A stretch of DNA of 6,190 bases from Nitrososphaerota archaeon. Lineage in GTDB: Archaea > Thermoproteota > Nitrososphaeria > Nitrososphaerales > CADDZS01. The stretch spans positions 1-6,190 of the forward strand of contig JAPCJV010000119.1 of the NCBI GenBank assembly GCA_027886785.1, read 5' to 3'. Position numbers and translations under genes: made by a program. The notes under the pieces were generated by a model that did not search any database, was not told where the DNA came from, and was given only the letters and a program-made list of their open reading frames with translations. Of the stretch, positions 5,368-6,190 are shown piece after piece (the stretch's first letter is position 1; each line of letters begins with the position of its first letter).

Positions 5368-6190
5368 ATGCCTGAAATTCGAAAGGTTGGTTTCGGTCTC
5401 GTCGGAGTTGGGGCGATGGGTCGCTTCCACGCACAAAACCTTGCGTTTAGAATTCCGAATGCAAAATTGGTCGCTCTCGCTGACGCTTTTGTCGAGCCCG
5501 CAAAGAAGGTTGCAGCTGATCTGTATGTCGATACTGTTTATGCTGACTTTTCAGGTCTCATTGATGACAAGAGAGTGGAGGCGATCGCGATAGCGGTCCC
5601 ACCGTATTTGAAGAAGGACATGATACTGAAAGCTGCCAGAGCAGGTAAACACGTCTTCGTAGAAAAGCCGATGACCCTTTCGTCAAAAGACGCGGATGAA
5701 ATAATTCGCGAGACAGACAAGGCCGGAGTAAAAATCCAAGTCGGCTATCAGAGGCGGTTTGACAACTCCTTCCGCCGTGCAGAGACCGCGGTAAGGGAAG
5801 GGAAGATTGGAAAGATCCTCATGATGTCCTCGCATACCCGCGATCCGCCGGGCCTGTCGCCTAACTATTATCTGGACTTTGCGAAAAGCGGTGGAATTAT
5901 GGCGGACACCTGTAGCCACGACTTTGATGTGATCAGGTGGCTCTCCGGAACTGAGGTCACAAAGGTCTACGCCGACGGCGAAATTCTTGTGTATCACAAA
6001 GAGCTAGACCCTTCCGGTATTCCAGACCACGTCGTGGTCACCCTAAGCTTGAAGGGAGGCGGCATGGCCCATATCGATTCTTGTGCTTATGCAGTGTACG
6101 GTTACGACGTTCGGGCCGAGGTGATTGGAATGAAGGGAGCTGCTTTCGTCGGAATCGGGGAGAGACACGCCACGACCATCCTCGATGAAG
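5368..6190 (+). CDS. Gfo/Idh/MocA-family NAD(P)-dependent oxidoreductase, C-terminus outside window
   Basis: Oxidises or reduces a hydroxyl or keto group of a sugar or cyclitol with NAD(P). The window holds 274 codons of a family usually near 330-360 residues long. The N-terminal Rossmann fold shows FGLVGVGAMGRFHA (9-22), and the cofactor- and substrate-binding VEKPMTL (98-104) contains EKP at 99-101. QVGYQRRFDNSF (124-135) follows, and GGIMADTCSHDFDVIRWLSG (175-194) starts the catalytic helix. Lys100, Asp180 and His184 match the Lys-Asp-His triad of inositol dehydrogenases. The QVGxxRRFD segment also resembles IolG-type enzymes, so inositol 2-dehydrogenase is one option; a nucleotide-sugar 3-dehydrogenase of the WbpB kind is another suggested by the neighbours. 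ATG 5368 is chosen because it lies six codons before the Rossmann strand and 25 bases after a TATA-like box. It is divergent from the glycosyltransferase gene. Family sure, substrate open. Confidence 0.93.
   Translation, partial: MPEIRKVGFGLVGVGAMGRFHAQNLAFRIPNAKLVALADAFVEPAKKVAADLYVDTVYADFSGLIDDKRVEAIAIAVPPYLKKDMILKAARAGKHVFVEKPMTLSSKDADEIIRETDKAGVKIQVGYQRRFDNSFRRAETAVREGKIGKILMMSSHTRDPPGLSPNYYLDFAKSGGIMADTCSHDFDVIRWLSGTEVTKVYADGEILVYHKELDPSGIPDHVVVTLSLKGGGMAHIDSCAYAVYGYDVRAEVIGMKGAAFVGIGERHATTILDE

Noticed and set aside
5538..5997. Minus-strand open frames opposite the oxidoreductase
   Set aside because: They are antisense to the EKP and catalytic-helix regions of the Gfo/Idh/MocA gene and have no recognisable domain.
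1..6190. tRNA, CRISPR array, insertion sequence or attachment site
   Set aside because: Reading both strands I saw no regularly spaced repeats, transposase motifs, terminal inverted repeats or tRNA-like arms; all but the short intergenic gaps is accounted for by six protein genes.

Overview
This 6,190-base window carries part of a surface-glycan or protein-glycosylation gene cluster: a membrane flippase, a nucleotide-sugar short-chain dehydrogenase, an acyltransferase, a sugar aminotransferase, a glycosyltransferase and a Gfo/Idh/MocA oxidoreductase. I lean towards an archaeon, possibly a mesophilic lineage of Thaumarchaeota or Bathyarchaeia type. The reasons are a TATA-like box about 25 bases before an ATG with no room for a normal leader, three genes whose only sensible start is TTG, frequent AGA/AGG arginine and ATA isoleucine codons, and no convincing Shine-Dalgarno sites. 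The phylum is a guess. No gene here is diagnostic on its own.

Layout: bases 1-1425 (minus) hold most of a Wzx-like flippase whose 3' end lies outside the window. A 142-base divergent region separates it from two plus-strand genes, a sugar epimerase/dehydratase (1568-2542) and a left-handed beta-helix acyltransferase (2590-2982), which probably share a transcript. They converge, with only 10 bases between, on a DegT-type aminotransferase (2993-4126, minus). Upstream of that, on the same strand, is a GT4-like glycosyltransferase (4298-5197). A second divergent region of 170 bases then leads to a plus-strand oxidoreductase (5368 onward) that is cut by the window edge.

How the genes may work together (inference): the dehydrogenase makes or epimerises a keto nucleotide sugar, the DegT enzyme aminates a keto group, the acyltransferase acylates the new amine, the glycosyltransferase transfers the finished sugar to a lipid carrier, and the flippase moves the lipid-linked glycan across the membrane. 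The oxidoreductase could supply another keto step or serve unrelated sugar or inositol oxidation. Exact sugar identities cannot be read from the sequence.

No stretch longer than 300 bases lacks a gene. I found no RNA genes, insertion sequences, CRISPR arrays or clear repeats. The families are all known. The less ordinary points are the TTG starts, the leaderless-type promoters, the tight convergent junction, and an active-site Glu in the SDR that argues against a plain GalE function.
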